A DNA stretch of 64,000 nt from Azorinus chamasolen (Eukaryota > Mollusca > Bivalvia > Cardiida > Solecurtidae). The notes beneath the pieces were generated by a model. It was not told the DNA's origin, did no database searches, and saw only the letters and a list, made by a program, of their open reading frames with translations. Of the stretch, positions 30,734 to 42,097 are shown piece after piece; position 1 is the stretch's first letter, and each line of letters opens with the position of its first letter. The DNA lies in NCBI GenBank assembly GCA_963576725.1, contig OY755252.1, positions 44,679,552 to 44,743,551 on the forward strand. The letters are read 5' to 3'. Both the position numbers and the translations under genes were made by a program.

Positions 30734-30962
30734 TTAACCCTTTACTCCTTAAATACGCCTTTCTACACCTTTCTCCTATAGCAGCCGCCTGTTTAGGGTC
30801 TGCGCTGTTTGCTTATAACATAATAATAATTATAGATATGAGTCTACAATTTCTGTCATGGCAAAACCTTCTTGATTTCTTGTGTCATTTAAAATAAATC
30901 AACTAATTATTATTCATGGTGTCATTATTTCTTACATTAATACTGATTGAGTAAAGGGTTAA
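30734..30962. mobile_element. T1 TTAA MITE with collapsed hairpin
   Basis: TTAACCCTTTACTCCTTAAA...ATTGAGTAAAGGG-TTAA. The left palindrome arm is deleted: CACCTTTCTCCTATAGCAGCC joins the flank directly to the centre. Confidence 0.88.
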
Positions 30963-31109
30963 GTTTGATAATCAACTCATTTCGATCTATAGGTCACGCC
31001 GTTGGCATGGAAACAACAGAACTGCCCCGCCAATCCTACCACTATCACTGTAAAGGCCTCGGTGACAACATCTACATTACAAAGCACACATATATAATAG
31101 ACAAAAGAA

Positions 31110-31262
31110 TTAACACATTCTCTATTTTTAGATCCAACCTCTTTGAATACATCTACCGAAAAGGACCATTTACTAGAGAAAATGAAACCATTGTGATAAA
31201 TAGTTTCAAGAAGTGACTTTTACATAGGCGTAATAAGGCGTCAGTAGGAGAGAATGAGTTAA
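31110..31262. mobile_element. T2 TTAA MITE, palindrome deleted
   Basis: TTAACACATTCTCTATTTT...GGAGAGAATGAG-TTAA. Only GAAACCATTGTGATAAATAG of one arm remains, fused to TTTCAAGAAG; centre and second arm are gone. Confidence 0.85.
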
Positions 31263-31469
31263 CCTTACAACTCTGAATTTTTAATGGACTATTTCAACAT
31301 ACCAACAGATCAAGCTTATGGTCAATATTTAGGGATTTGTCTAAAGAAAATTGTAACATGATAAACAGTGAAGACCTCGGTGAGAGGGCTCCTCTAGGAG
31401 CCCTCTCATCTTGGTCTACACTATTTGCAAAGGCCATTAGTGACTTGTGTCCCGCACAGTAAGGGTTAA
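31259..31469. mobile_element. T4 TTAA MITE, complete
   Basis: TTAA-CCTTACAAC...GCACAGTAAGGG-TTAA. The palindrome GATGAGAGGG family centre is GAGGGCTCCTCTAGGAGCCCTC. The left TTAA is shared with the T2 element before it. Confidence 0.88.
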
Positions 31470-31614
31470 CACATTTAAACTGTAGTTGTCAGGCGGAATT
31501 ATACAACATCAACCTCTAAAGTCATACAGGATCAAAGAGCCTGTTCAGAAAGTTAATATCATCATTTTGGTATTTTTCAAACAAACTTAAATATCTCAAT
31601 TTAACTAGATACAC

Positions 31615-31817
31615 GCTAACAGCTAAACCGACATTACCTATGCAACCATTTTGGATTCAGTCGAGGCGCCGCATCATGTGGCGTCTAATCAGGATCCAGA
31701 CTATTTGTCATTTTGACCATATTTTGCAAAGAAATGAGAGAAATTTGAATTGAAGAAATTGAAGCAGACGACAATTGTTGCAGAAAAATGATAACTGCGC
31801 ATCCGAAGAGTTAAAAA
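31615..31817. mobile_element. T3-like MITE, degraded
   Basis: ACCTATGCAACCATTTTGGATTC, hairpin GGCGCCGCATCATGTGGCGTC, then GATCCAGACTATTTGTC, GCAGACGACAATTGTTGCAG and GAAGAGTTAA. Confidence 0.65.
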
Positions 31818-32485
31818 CATCAGTCGCAGTCCATTTAGTTCTGGTCCTTTTCATAAAAGTACATTACGTTTATCAGTGTCATTTTAGAACTGTTTGTCTA
31901 CCCATTTGAAAAGCTATTACAATTACTTACATAGGCCATGCGAATAGCTATTAATTAACTTAGCCAGTTTCAGTATTTCTAGGGTCATGACAAACTGTAT
32001 ACGTGAGTTATATCAAGCAGTAGATAGATAGATAGATTTGATTTCTTTCAGTACCTTATACATGTAGTATCTCGTTACATATACAGATATTCAATACATG
32101 TGTATCATATGACAATAATAGAAAACACGCACACACTTCAAACAACATCAATCACTTTATAAATGAGTATTCCTTTACCATGTATCTTGGTGCCATACTG
32201 ATGCGTCATCATGGTTGCGGAGAATGAACAAATTGTCAAACCATTCCATGGAAATCGTGTTAGTTATTCACACATCAGGTTGATTTCTTGGAATAAAACA
32301 ATTTCAGTTATGTTTATTGCTTTACAAGCCTGAAAACGTGTCTTAAGGAATAACTTAATTCCTCTTTTCTTCACGATTTACAACTGCTTTTGAAATTTGA
32401 TAAAGGAGATAGAGGTGAAGAAGTGTCTTGTATGCAGATGCAGATGCTATTGAAATTGACAACAATATGTCAGCACATAGTACTA
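31818..32485. other. no gene; short simple repeat
   Basis: A (TAGA)n tract at about 32021-32037 is followed by unassigned AT-rich DNA. Confidence 0.45.
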
Positions 32486-32773
32486 CTGTCGAACTTCGAT
32501 ATCTCGAACTTCAAGGGACATTACAAATTAGGTCGAGATAACAGAGGGTCGACTCATCCGATTTATAATCTGATCAATATCTCAAGTTCACCGCATAATG
32601 CATGCTTTCAGCACCAATTTAGACCTGCAGTAATCTGTCACATGTGTTTCTAGACATACGTAGTGATGCATTTTAGAAAAAAATCTGTAGTGTTAATTTT
32701 GGAGGTTCAAACTTTTAGTTCAATGTATCCCCAAGTTCGACTTACCCGAGTTCGAGATATCGAAGTCCAACTG
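32486..32773. mobile_element. P5 MITE
   Basis: CTGTCGAACTTCGATATCTC...GATATCGAAGTCCAACTG. The hairpin is reduced (CATGCTTTCAGCACC), with GTCACATGTGTTTCTAGACA as in other P5 copies. Confidence 0.8.
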
Positions 32774-32955
32774 TATATGCAATGACACAAACTAAACCAA
32801 TATTGTCCCTTGAAACAAGATAACGGTTATTGCATGATTCAAATAAAAACAATACATTCACATGACACAAACTAGCCAAACAATTTGTATGATACAAACC
32901 AAGCCAACACGTTCGGATGATGTAAGTGAAGAGAAACTGTACCAAACGTGAAATA

Positions 32956-33416
32956 CAGTAACACCCGATAGCTCGAACGCTAAAACAAGTATCATTCTCG
33001 GTCATTAACCCTTCGCTTGCTGTTCACGTCAATATACCTACATGTACCTGTAAATAGTGAAGACCCAGATGAGACAGCTCATGCAGGAGCTGTCTCATCA
33101 GGGTCTGCACTATTTACAAGTTGATTGTGCAACCAGCGCACTCCACAGCAGTGATTGCACAGCGAAATACTTGTACACAGTGAAGATGTGTGTAATTATA
33201 CAACAGGACACGGGTAAGGAAGGAGAAATGTATTTTAAAATTCAGCAAGCGAAGGGTTAACATAGGTGGCAGCTTAGGCTAATGAAGGGTGAACGACATG
33301 CAGAAAACCCCTCCATGAGCTTTCTGCGTGACTTTCTCTCTGTATTAAGCAGCCACTTGCCTAAAATGACATCAATTCTTCATTATGAAATAATCGAAGT
33401 ATCGAGAAAATTACTG
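32956..33416. mobile_element. P4-like MITE interrupted by a T5 element
   Basis: CAGTAACACCCGATAGCTCG...GAAGTATCGAGAAAATTACTG. The body resumes after the insert with CATAGGTGGCAGC, a hairpin GAAAACCCCTCCATGAGCTTTC and AGCAGCCACTTGCC. Confidence 0.85.
33005..33260. mobile_element. T5 TTAA element nested in P4-like MITE
   Basis: TTAA-CCCTTCGCTTGC...GCAAGCGAAGGG-TTAA, with perfect terminal repeats. The palindrome TGTAAATAGTGAAGACCCAG / GGTCTGCACTATTTACA surrounds GACAGCTCATGCAGGAGCTGTC. It is closely similar to 48817-49066. Confidence 0.95.
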
Positions 33417-33916
33417 TAATTCTCAGAATTGTATCTTCATTTGATCCCAAACATTATTTTATGTTTAGTTGCAGCATTGAATATATCTTAAGTTAGAAAT
33501 TCAAAATTTATTAACTGTAAATTTCTGATATCTAAGATTTAAATTAGATGTCTCAACTAAAGGAATGATGCCTGACTTTTTAGATTTCATTTTTGTAACT
33601 ATAAACATTTCATAGGACAACTCTTTATATAGTTTTGAAGACAATTCTGAGAAATCAGGAAACAACACTAGACACTCTTGTTTCTAATAAATCCATTTTG
33701 GGAATATATAAGCATACTGCGACACACGGGAGGAACTTAATAAACGACCATAAAAGAGAAATATTTCTTAACCCAGACATCACCTCCAGCGACAGTTTAG
33801 TGTAATTAACTACTGAGACGGGCCAGGTATCTAGGAGTTGAAAATTAAATACTCATGTTGCAGCTGAATTTAGAAACTCATATTTCAAAAGTTATTGTTT
33901 TTCTTACCCGCCAGTA
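33417..33916. other. no gene; weak dispersed repeat
   Basis: Bases 33760-33890 (CAGACATCACC...ACTACTGAGACGGGCCAG...) resemble 45520-45630 and perhaps 48180-48300, which may mark an old repeat family. Confidence 0.35.
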
Positions 33917-34133
33917 TTAACCCTTTCGCTGTCAATGCCGGATCTGTGATTACCTATGCAAACAGTTTGGATCCAGATGAGAAGCCGAGTAACTCGGCGT
34001 CTCATCAGGATCCAAACTGTTTGTTACTGTTACTATGTTTTTGAAATAAAAATGAAGAAAATCTAAAAAAAATAAAAAATTGTAGCAGACGACAAAGTTA
34101 GCAGACGACAGAGTTTGGCAGCGAAAGGGTTAA
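33917..34133. mobile_element. T3 TTAA MITE, complete
   Basis: TTAA-CCCTTTCGCTGTC...GGCAGCGAAAGGG-TTAA. The palindrome GCAAACAGTTTGGATCCAGA / TCAGGATCCAAACTGTTTG is centred on GCCGAGTAACTCGGC. The right TTAA is shared with the next element. Confidence 0.94.
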
Positions 34134-34260
34134 CTCTTATCCTGATATCCACGGCCTCACTCGCATTTGTAAACAGGCTGGACCCAGATTAGACGCCGGG
34201 GAACTTGTTATCTGACATTCGGTCAATAGTTTCAAAATAATTAAATTAAATCGGACATAA
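34130..34260. mobile_element. T7 element, left part
   Basis: TTAACTCTTATCCTGATATCC...ACTCGCATTTGTAAACAGGC, then a decayed arm GACCCAGATTAGACGCCGG. Confidence 0.55.
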
Positions 34261-34794
34261 TCAATTAAAAGAACGGATGCTGATTGGTGTAGACAAATTT
34301 ATTATGTCGGGGTTAGTGTTAAGAGTCAAGAAATTTCTGTAAACAACGGATACTCGATACATAAGGAAATGTTTGAAAATTAAAATTCATGATTTATTTG
34401 CTTTTCGTATAGTTCGAAATAAAACAAAATATGTTACGTAATCAAGTACTACAATTCAGTCGAAACGAGTGTACTCACATTGTCAAACTATGCAGACCCA
34501 GACATGAATTTCCTAGAGGGATTGTCTGATCGGGGTCAGCACTGCTTTTTATTGAAAATCCTCTCGCAAGTTATAGTTGGCCATCCAATTGAAGAAAATG
34601 TGTCGAGCCATGGCATAAAATAGTAGAATTTGGCATGCACTGGATATGTAATATTTGATGTCTGAGTAATCTGAAACTGCCCCATGCCACCTGACATTTT
34701 GCTCTTGCTTCTCTTAATTAGGTCAAAGGTCAACTAAGTACATATTTTATATACGTTATTTGAGAAATCATTATATCTTTATCAATGTTAGGTG
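34261..34794. other. no gene; one T4-type hairpin scrap
   Basis: GTCAAACTATGCAGACCCAG...CTGATCGGGGTCAGCACTG lies at 34485-34550. Otherwise unassigned. Confidence 0.45.
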
Positions 34795-35085
34795 TAAATT
34801 AACAAACATGGTGCCAAAATGAAGGTTAAACATTGGCATTTAATTTGCACTTACTTCTTGTAAAATATAATATTTGAATACTCATGAATATTAATAAGAA
34901 CATCAAAAAGACAGTAAATTTTCATTAAAATCAACATGTAACGATGATACATGATGTCATGTCTTCATCATTGTTGCAATTTAACAAATATAAATGACGT
35001 CAAAATAAAGGTTAGACAGAATGCTATTGGAACAAATAACTGTACACCAGCTATATATTATGCACACGTACTTCTTAAAGTAAAG
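34795..35085. repeat. diverged two-copy tandem repeat, about 180 bp
   Basis: AATTAACAAACATGGTGCCA...TGAAGGTTAAACATTGGC...ACTTACTTCTTGTAAA and AATTTAACAAATATAAATGA...AAAGGTTAGACAGAATGC...CGTACTTCTTAAAGTAAA align in order. Confidence 0.5.
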
Positions 35086-35189
35086 TGGGTGGGGTAAATG
35101 AACACCTAAACAAAACTTTCAGTTCTGTTTAAAATAACTAATTAATTCTCTATATTTGTATGGATATTTTCTTGGTTGGTACAATTAAC

Positions 35190-35900
35190 AAACAAACAAA
35201 TATCGCAAACACATGTTAGTGTGCTTTGAAGCATTTACAGCGAATATATTTGCACTTGGTTTTGCACCCATAGCTTGTTCCATTCAAGCATCAGGTGCAA
35301 TTATAAGGGTTCGGCACCATCGTGCTATGCGTTGTATCAATAGCATTAATGTTTGCATCCATCAGCTGAGACCCATATACCAGCTTGTTAGTTTGCTCTT
35401 GAAATGTTCAGTTCTAGTGCATCCTTTGTTGGTGGAAGCAGTTCAAGTGTTTTCTTTACCTTAACCATATTGTGAAATTTCTTGCATCATCAATGGGTTC
35501 TCCATTGACACGATACATTAAACATCAAACGTTTGTGCCTTGTCTGACCGTACACCTCTTCAAATATCTGAAAGCAGATCGGGCATGTAAAATATTTCTT
35601 CCAACAGATCTTCTTTCCGATTACAGTGAAAGCAAGGGTTGTGTCACATCCATTTATTGCATGAAACCCCGGCATGTTCCGGCATACATCTTGAGATAAC
35701 TTAAAATAAATTTGTTTTCTTGGAGGTCCCAACAATCATTCAGACTTCAGTGCCTAAATGTCCAAGATGGTATATCAGTACAAGCAGTACACCAAAATAT
35801 TGGCATTTGACAACTATCCAGCCTTGACCCCTATCTAGCAGCATCCAATGCATGCAAGACAATCCATGTATCCACCTCGTCATGATCTGATGGCAGATGG
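35190..35900 (-). pseudogene. decayed copy of the GCDTT-motif protein family
   Basis: Read on the minus strand, PGFHAINGCDTTLAF (about 35625-35670) is followed by ELLPPTKDALELNISRAN, a stop, and QAGIWVSADGCKH (about 35330-35460). This motif order recurs in multi-copy uncharacterised proteins of cnidarians and molluscs; that is from memory and no function is claimed. The 81-codon frame at 35490-35735 is the best open piece. Frameshifts and stops show the copy is dead. It lies just downstream of the LINE 3' tail. Confidence 0.65.
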
Positions 35901-35989
35901 GACACTCCATGTCTGCACTTGCCTTGAATGACGATATTCAAATGTATCTCTTGAATACTGCAATACTAGTATACTACATCAACTATGTG

Positions 35990-38900
35990 TTTGTGCTTCT
36001 TCTTCTTCTGCTTCTTATTTTGCCGTGCTTGGCCACTTTAAAGTAGGCATACTCACATCATTGTGATATACACATAGGTGAGGGAGGGTCGGTCTAATGT
36101 GCAAATTAAAAAAAAAACAGGTTAAAACATTGCAAACAGAAAAAGAGTACAATTGACAGCTGAGATCCAAACCTGGAATGCCGTGAACTATCACTCGATC
36201 TTAGGGTAGCTTTTTCCAGATGATGCTGACAGCAGAGTGGAAGAAATATTCCATCAGGAACTTGGTCCTGCAAAACCTTGGAACGAATCTTAAGGAGTGG
36301 CCTCTTGTAGGTGCACAGTGACCGCATCAGAAGGTGGGGCGTCAGCTGAAACAAAATAATTCACAAACCTATAGAACATCGCGGCCTTTACTTGTTTCTG
36401 CCTCTATTTGAGCAAATCGTGATGAGCATGGCACCAACGCTGCTTCTTTTGCAATAATCCAAAATTACAAATATGGTAGCTCTACGTTGGACCATCTCCA
36501 CGCTTTGTCATGTCGTTGGTGTGTGGGTCGACTGATCAGGGGTTTGTAACATGCCCCCTTGGTTGAATTTTAGCAGGACCCAAGGTTTCTGATTAGAACG
36601 GCTGTGGGTCAATTTGCCTCCTTTATGACCATATCGACTCGGGATTTACAAGACAATTTAAAAGACAGTAGAGTCCCAAGTTATGTCGCCTTTGTTGTCT
36701 TCCGTCTCCTGCTAATGACAGTATAACTGGTCTCTATGTGTGTCTTGTTGGTGATAGGCAGGCCCTAGCACTTCTCTGCATTGAGCCCAGTCTCTTCCCA
36801 TTTATACAGACTGTCGATGTCATTCTGGAAGACGTCTGCATCTGCTATTGATTCGGCACAAAAGTGAGGCGTCAGCAAAGAGTCGACAGGGAGAGCAGGA
36901 TTTCCGCGTGGTCATCATTGCATGCCAGGGAAAGGAAAGGACCAAAACAGCACATTGATGAACACTGGATGTTATCGGTACTGACTCAGAGGAAACACCT
37001 TCCAGCGTGACTTGATGGCTCTTGGATACAATCAAGCATTTTGCAATACACATCATAGTGTTAAAGCTTAAGAAGCAGGTGTCTCTAAGACACTTTGTCA
37101 GGCGTTTTGGAAAAGTCCAGCAAGATTGGATCAATCTGATGGGACTGGTCAAGACTTGACACAAGGTCATTGACGATGTTGATTAGTTGTGTCTCACAGA
37201 AGCGCTTCTTCCTGAGTCCATGCTTGCATGGGCTGATAATGTAATGGTACTATGAAAAACCAGGTTACTGTGTATGATGTATTCTAGGAGCTTGCATATG
37301 ACAGAATGTAGGGGCACATGCCAATAGTTTGAAGGGGTTATTCTTGATCATTTGCTTGTAAATAGGATTTATATGAAAGACTTCCAATCACTGGGGACTT
37401 TGTGCTGATCGTAAGGCCTGGAAGATCAGAGCAAGAGCTGGAGCCAGTTCATGTGCCATCTCTTTCAAGAACATTGATAAGATGGTGTCCAGACAAGTAG
37501 CTTTGTGGAGAATAATGCCCTTAAGAACCTTGCAGACACCATTTCTCGTGACATGAATAGGAAGGGCATCCGACTAAGGATACTCTGAAACGGCACAAAG
37601 GACAGATGGGTCCTCATGTATAAAAGTACAAAAATGGGTCATGCAGGAAACACCACATACAGAACAAACAGTCGCCCGAACAGCAACACAAGGAAACAGC
37701 AAAATTAATGTACATAACTATAAAAACAACAAGAGACGCAAAAAGACAAAACAAACATGCAATAGGGGGGAGATGGAAGTACCGCCTTGGAACGGTCAGT
37801 GACAAAAGTCACTGGGGGGTTAAACCGGTTTATGGGCGCCCAACCTCACACTTATTCCATCCCCACCCTAAAAGACAAACAGTGTAAATAAACGTATCCC
37901 CTCTCCGACTAATCTACAACAACCGCGACGGCAAATACAGTGGTAAAGCGCATGTATAACGAAAACATTTAAGTGAACAAACTGTATTCACCTATCGCTA
38001 GTGTACTCAATGATTGAGCTGCAAACAGAGTAACTGTAGAAAAGTAATAAAAGGTACGACAAAAACGAAATAGTACAGATATCCGACGTTCTCCTTCCAT
38101 TTCTGGATTTAAGAGGTCGCCTTCATAGAGTACTAAACATTTCTTGTCGGCGAACATGCAAAGAGGATAGCGTGATTGCCAACTGTAAAAGGGTTCACAA
38201 CCAAACATGCAGTATGTTGTAGTACTACAGGATCATATCCCTTTTTAATGATTTTTTTAACATATTTGATGAAGAAAGTGAGAAAATGGGTATGTCCTTT
38301 AATTTTACGAAGTTTGTAAATCACATCACCATAAAATTCAGGATGTGAAATACCGTGTCGCAGAAGCGCCTTGAGATTACATTGGTACTTGCCAATAAGC
38401 GAGAGATTTCGATAGTAAAATTTAGAGAAAGTTTTTCTTAGTTTATGGTATCTATATCCTTGCTTAAGCAGTTTTTCAGTTAAAATGAGATTCAGTAATG
38501 TTATCATTCTTCAGTGGGGCTACTCCCGAGCTGTCACATTTCTTGTCTTTCTCCTAACAAAAGTGTAGAGCTTCTTACAGCTGGTGTCTGCCACTAAGGT
38601 CATTCACATACCCATCATGAGCTTGAGCTTCTTTGCACTTCTTCTTTGCAGTTTTCTGTAGCTCCTTGTATATGCGCCAGTTATTCTGTACCTTGGTCCT
38701 CAGCACTTTTTGTACGCACATTTCTTCTTTCATGAGAAACGATGGGTGTCAAGAGTTGTACCATGGCTGGCTGAACCTTGTGGATGTCAACTTAGAAGGG
38801 ACCACTGAATATATCCCATAGAGTACATATTAGTAAAGGGGTTGAGTTACCAAGCGTGCTGCAAACTCAGCCATTTAGATGGTCATAGAGCATGTGCTAG

Positions 38901-39200
38901 CCTCTTTCCACGGGTGGGGTAGGCTTCCTACGTGAAGGAAATATATGTTAGTTAGTACTATGACATGCTCACTAAATAATATTCCGGGTATTGAGGTATA
39001 TCTGTTAACTAGTGATCGTTTGTTGTCATCACGGATGGGGAAGGTTACTTATATTCAGCGCCACTGAATATGTCTATGAGCTCATTGTTGAGTGAGAGTG
39101 GGTACCTATGGCCGGTAACTGTTAAAATGGCCAATCAATATCCAGGATATTCATGTCCCCGCAAATGTAGAAAGGGTTTTGTCATGGGTGCTGCAGGTGT
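35990..39200 (-). pseudogene. CR1/Jockey-like LINE, EN-RT pseudogene, interrupted
   Basis: The minus strand shows, in order from 39180 downward: an endonuclease motif (CGDMNILDIDW), a basic linker region (WRIYKELQKTAKKKCKEA), fingers-to-palm RT motifs (LLEYIIHSN, HGLRKKRFCETQLIN, ILLDFSKTPDKV), the second catalytic block as RLFADAS (FADD expected), a DSLYKWEETGLNAEK block and a C-terminal region. The element ends near 35996-36020 in a GAAGAAGAAGC-type simple repeat, as LINE 3' ends often do. Many stops and frameshifts show decay. Bases 37622-38492 are a foreign retroelement inserted between the linker and RT parts. Frames at 36106-36354 and 36820-37170 are pieces of it. Confidence 0.85.
37622..38492 (-). 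mobile_element. Penelope-like retroelement copy 1, 5'-truncated, in the LINE
   Basis: It contains the C-terminal part of the RT protein (TEKLLKQGYRYHKLRKTFSK onward, frame 38133-38507) and the complete 3' untranslated part down to AAAGTAC at 37622. It is very similar to copies 2 and 9. The break at GAGATT (38492) lies in the middle of the coding region, typical of incomplete reverse transcription. Confidence 0.85.
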
Positions 39201-39990
39201 AAGTGAAACATATCTATTCATTATGTAACAACATCGCCATACTCAGCAGGATATATGGTGTTCCAATCGCTAATGATACAGACAACTAATATTAGACATA
39301 GTGTACAATAAAATACCAATATTACACTGACACTATGGCAATAAGAGACTAATCTTCTGGCGTTTCATTATCATCTCTAAATGATACATCTGCGTGAGGA
39401 GGTACTATAACTTTCACAGATTTGCATCAAAGTTATAATTATATTGTATAATAATGTACCGTAAATGTATTCAAAACGATGTTTTCCGAAATTGCTATCA
39501 TCATAGGTCACTCAAATCTTCCTAAAATGCGTCATAAATATTTCTATACTTACTGTGGACACATTGCTAAGAAATTAAATGCAAAAAAAGTATTGAAATT
39601 GTCAAAATTACTGTTATTTTATACTATATAGAGATGTTATTATATTTTTGCACTCATTTGACCTTTGACCCAGTTTTTGACCTTCAAAGAGGGTGTTGGC
39701 AGTGGCATGGGCCAAAACCATTAATGATTAGTATCTGGCAACACAATTATGGTATTCAAACATTTCTACTAAAAAATGCCATGGACCTCGAAAAATAAGC
39801 GACTTTTTACACCTTGGATTCCCAACTATTATAGCCTTTCATACTGAATGATTCTAGCTGGTCATTCTGAATGGACTTTCTTTATCCAATTTATTCCCAT
39901 ATAATCTAAGGAGAACTCGTCCATATCTTACTTTAGAATCAATCCATTTCTCTTATGAAGGGTACACAACAAACACAATAATTGCAGCCA
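39200..39990. other. no feature recognised
   Basis: AT-rich sequence without clear repeats. It may include more 5' LINE sequence too decayed to read. Confidence 0.4.
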
Positions 39991-39994
39991 TTTG

Positions 39995-40170
39995 TAGCAA
40001 ACAGTGCATACATTAATAGAGAAATAGAGAACTCCTTCAGGAGCCCTCTGATCTGGATCTACTCTGCTTGCTTATGTTCTTTTTAAGGGATAATGGGTAG
40101 AAATAGGTTGAACAATTATGTATCATGAAATGGTGATGGATGGGTCCACTCTAAGCATTCATAGGGTTAA
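39995..40170. mobile_element. T6-like element fragment
   Basis: TAGCAAACAGTGCATACATTAA, TCCTTCAGGAGCCCTCTGATCTGG and GTGATGGATGGGTCC correspond to the right half of the element at 28884-29121; it ends CATAGGG-TTAA. Confidence 0.6.
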
Positions 40171-40199
40171 AAGACCTCCCTGTAATGCTCTCCTCTACT

Positions 40200-40745
40200 G
40201 AACACACACCAGTAGCCCTTTCCCTGTTCGGTATTCATGTAAGAACTAATAACATAATTATCCGTTAGCTTAAATGTGATAATGTAAACATTTAAACTTG
40301 TAAAAGGATTTTGTTTTTGCTTTGTCGGTCAAATCTATATCATGTCAAAAGCAAACAGAACAACCCATATTACATGTACATTTACAGAGTCAATGGTTAA
40401 CAAATAAGTATTTGTAACTTGCCTGGTGAATGTCCCAACGACCCAGCGCTATCACCAAAGACTTCTGTATAAGTTATAATTGCCATTACATCGCACACCG
40501 ATCTTCCTCTTTTTGCATTACAAATTTCGCAGTGGTAAAAACAATATGTGCTCATAATTGGAGATGGTTCAATGTTTGACTACTTCAGATACGAAAAACT
40601 TTTGAGAAACTATTGACTGAGGGTCAAACACACTGGACCCTGAAGAGACACTGGGTTACACTGGGCTACTCGATGTCCCAAGCTGGATCCAAGCTGTTTG
40701 CAATTCGAGTCAGATTGCGGATGGCATGATAAGTGCTAAATGGTT
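40200..40745. mobile_element. T1 scrap and a T7 element
   Basis: GCCCTTTCCCTGTTCGGTATTC (about 40215) is a T1b-like end. At 40595-40705, TTTTGAGAAACTATTGACTG, GGTCAAACACACTGGACCC and GGATCCAAGCTGTTTGC are T7 arms around an altered centre (ACACTGGGTTACACTGGGCT). Confidence 0.55.
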
Positions 40746-41768
40746 ATAGACTGGCTATTTGGCAGTGAATTGCACACAAATTATCACATTAAACTAACTC
40801 GATATTTTGAAGCAGGTCACGTAGCCACTATTGAACGGTTGTTTTGCTGCCATTAACCATATCTACTTCCGCATTGACATAATCGTTGACATTGTACATG
40901 TATATGGGCAACTGACATTGTACATGTATATGCGCAACTGACAAAACGATGACGTGTTTGCTTATATGTCACAGCTCTGATCAGTATTTGTATTCATTGC
41001 AAAATATGTAATTATATTGTAGTCTGATACAATGACTGAATTAATGTTCATAATAGTAATAGTTTGGGGGTATATGTGAATATTTATCATATAAAAGGTT
41101 AAGTCCCGGATGTACGGTAGATGTGAGTTATTTGCTGCGTGTTTGTAAAGTCATCCAAAATAAAAGAGTCATTCCATATATCTAGTCTCTATGGAAATCC
41201 ACCCTTTGTTGTGTATTCCAAATAGCTAAACGACTCAAACCAATTCTGCAATAGGACATTTATTTCTAGTCTGTCCTTGCTTCATAAACCATTACAATAT
41301 TAGATGTACAGTACACTATTAGATGTACAGTATGGGCGATTTCTGTTTATATTCGCATTGGGTTACATACAAAAGTGGTGATAAAACTGACATGGTTCTG
41401 CACTGTCTGCTAAACATAATTACTTTCTTATAGCGAAACTTTAGGCTGTCTGGTAAGTTTGGTAAAATTCTGTGCATGTCCATTCATATAACTCGCTGCA
41501 GTTTTTACTTAGAGGGCCCTCTGATCAGGGTCTGTGTTGTTTGTCATTCAAAATAATGTAGTAAGTTTACGCTTTTTATATTGAGTGTAATTCAAATCTA
41601 CTCTGATAATTCAAGGACAGAACAAATGCGACGAGTGTGTCGTTTTATATGACGCTCCAAACGTTAACGTTATTCCTTTGCACTTTAATTTTTTATATTC
41701 CTATCACATAAACCTCCTGTGTATTCAAGTTCATATAGACATCATATATTTCGCTATATTACACATGT
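40746..41768. other. no gene; short duplications and hairpin scraps
   Basis: CAACTGACATTGTACATGTATATG is repeated at 40884-40935. ATTAGATGTACAGTA is repeated near 41300-41330. A T4/T6 right arm (GAGGGCCCTCTGATCAGGGTC) lies at 41512. Otherwise unassigned. Confidence 0.45.
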
Positions 41769-41997
41769 TTAACTCATTACTTCATAGGCTATGTTTAGAT
41801 ACAACCTCTTTGAATAAATCTACCGAAAAGGAGCATTAACTAGAGAAAAGGAACAGTTAAGAATTTTGTAGTTTGAAACCATTGTGATAAATAGAGCATT
41901 TGCTCCTATAGGGGCACATGCTCTATCTATCACAATGGTTTCACAAAGTCACTTCTACAGAGTCGTCAGTAGTCGTCAATATGAGGGAATGGGTTAA
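41769..41997. mobile_element. T2 TTAA MITE, complete
   Basis: TTAA-CTCATTACTTCATAGG...CAATATGAGGGAATGGG-TTAA. Palindrome 41875-41942 starts GAAACCATTGTGATAAATAG and is centred on TTTGCTCCTATAGGGGCACA, with three mismatches. Best full-length T2 copy for the left flank (AGATACAACCTCTTTGAATA). Confidence 0.93.
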
Positions 41998-42097
41998 TAT
42001 AAGCTTAACGTCATGTAGAAATATACACATAGGACCTGTCAAGGACGGCATTTGTAGCCGAAATAAGTTATGTGACAAAACGAATATATGCTCGTAG

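Noticed and set aside
1..34133. Many evenly similar short palindromes suggesting a CRISPR-like array
   Set aside because: Spacing is irregular, each copy has its own transposon ends and target duplication, and the genome is eukaryotic.
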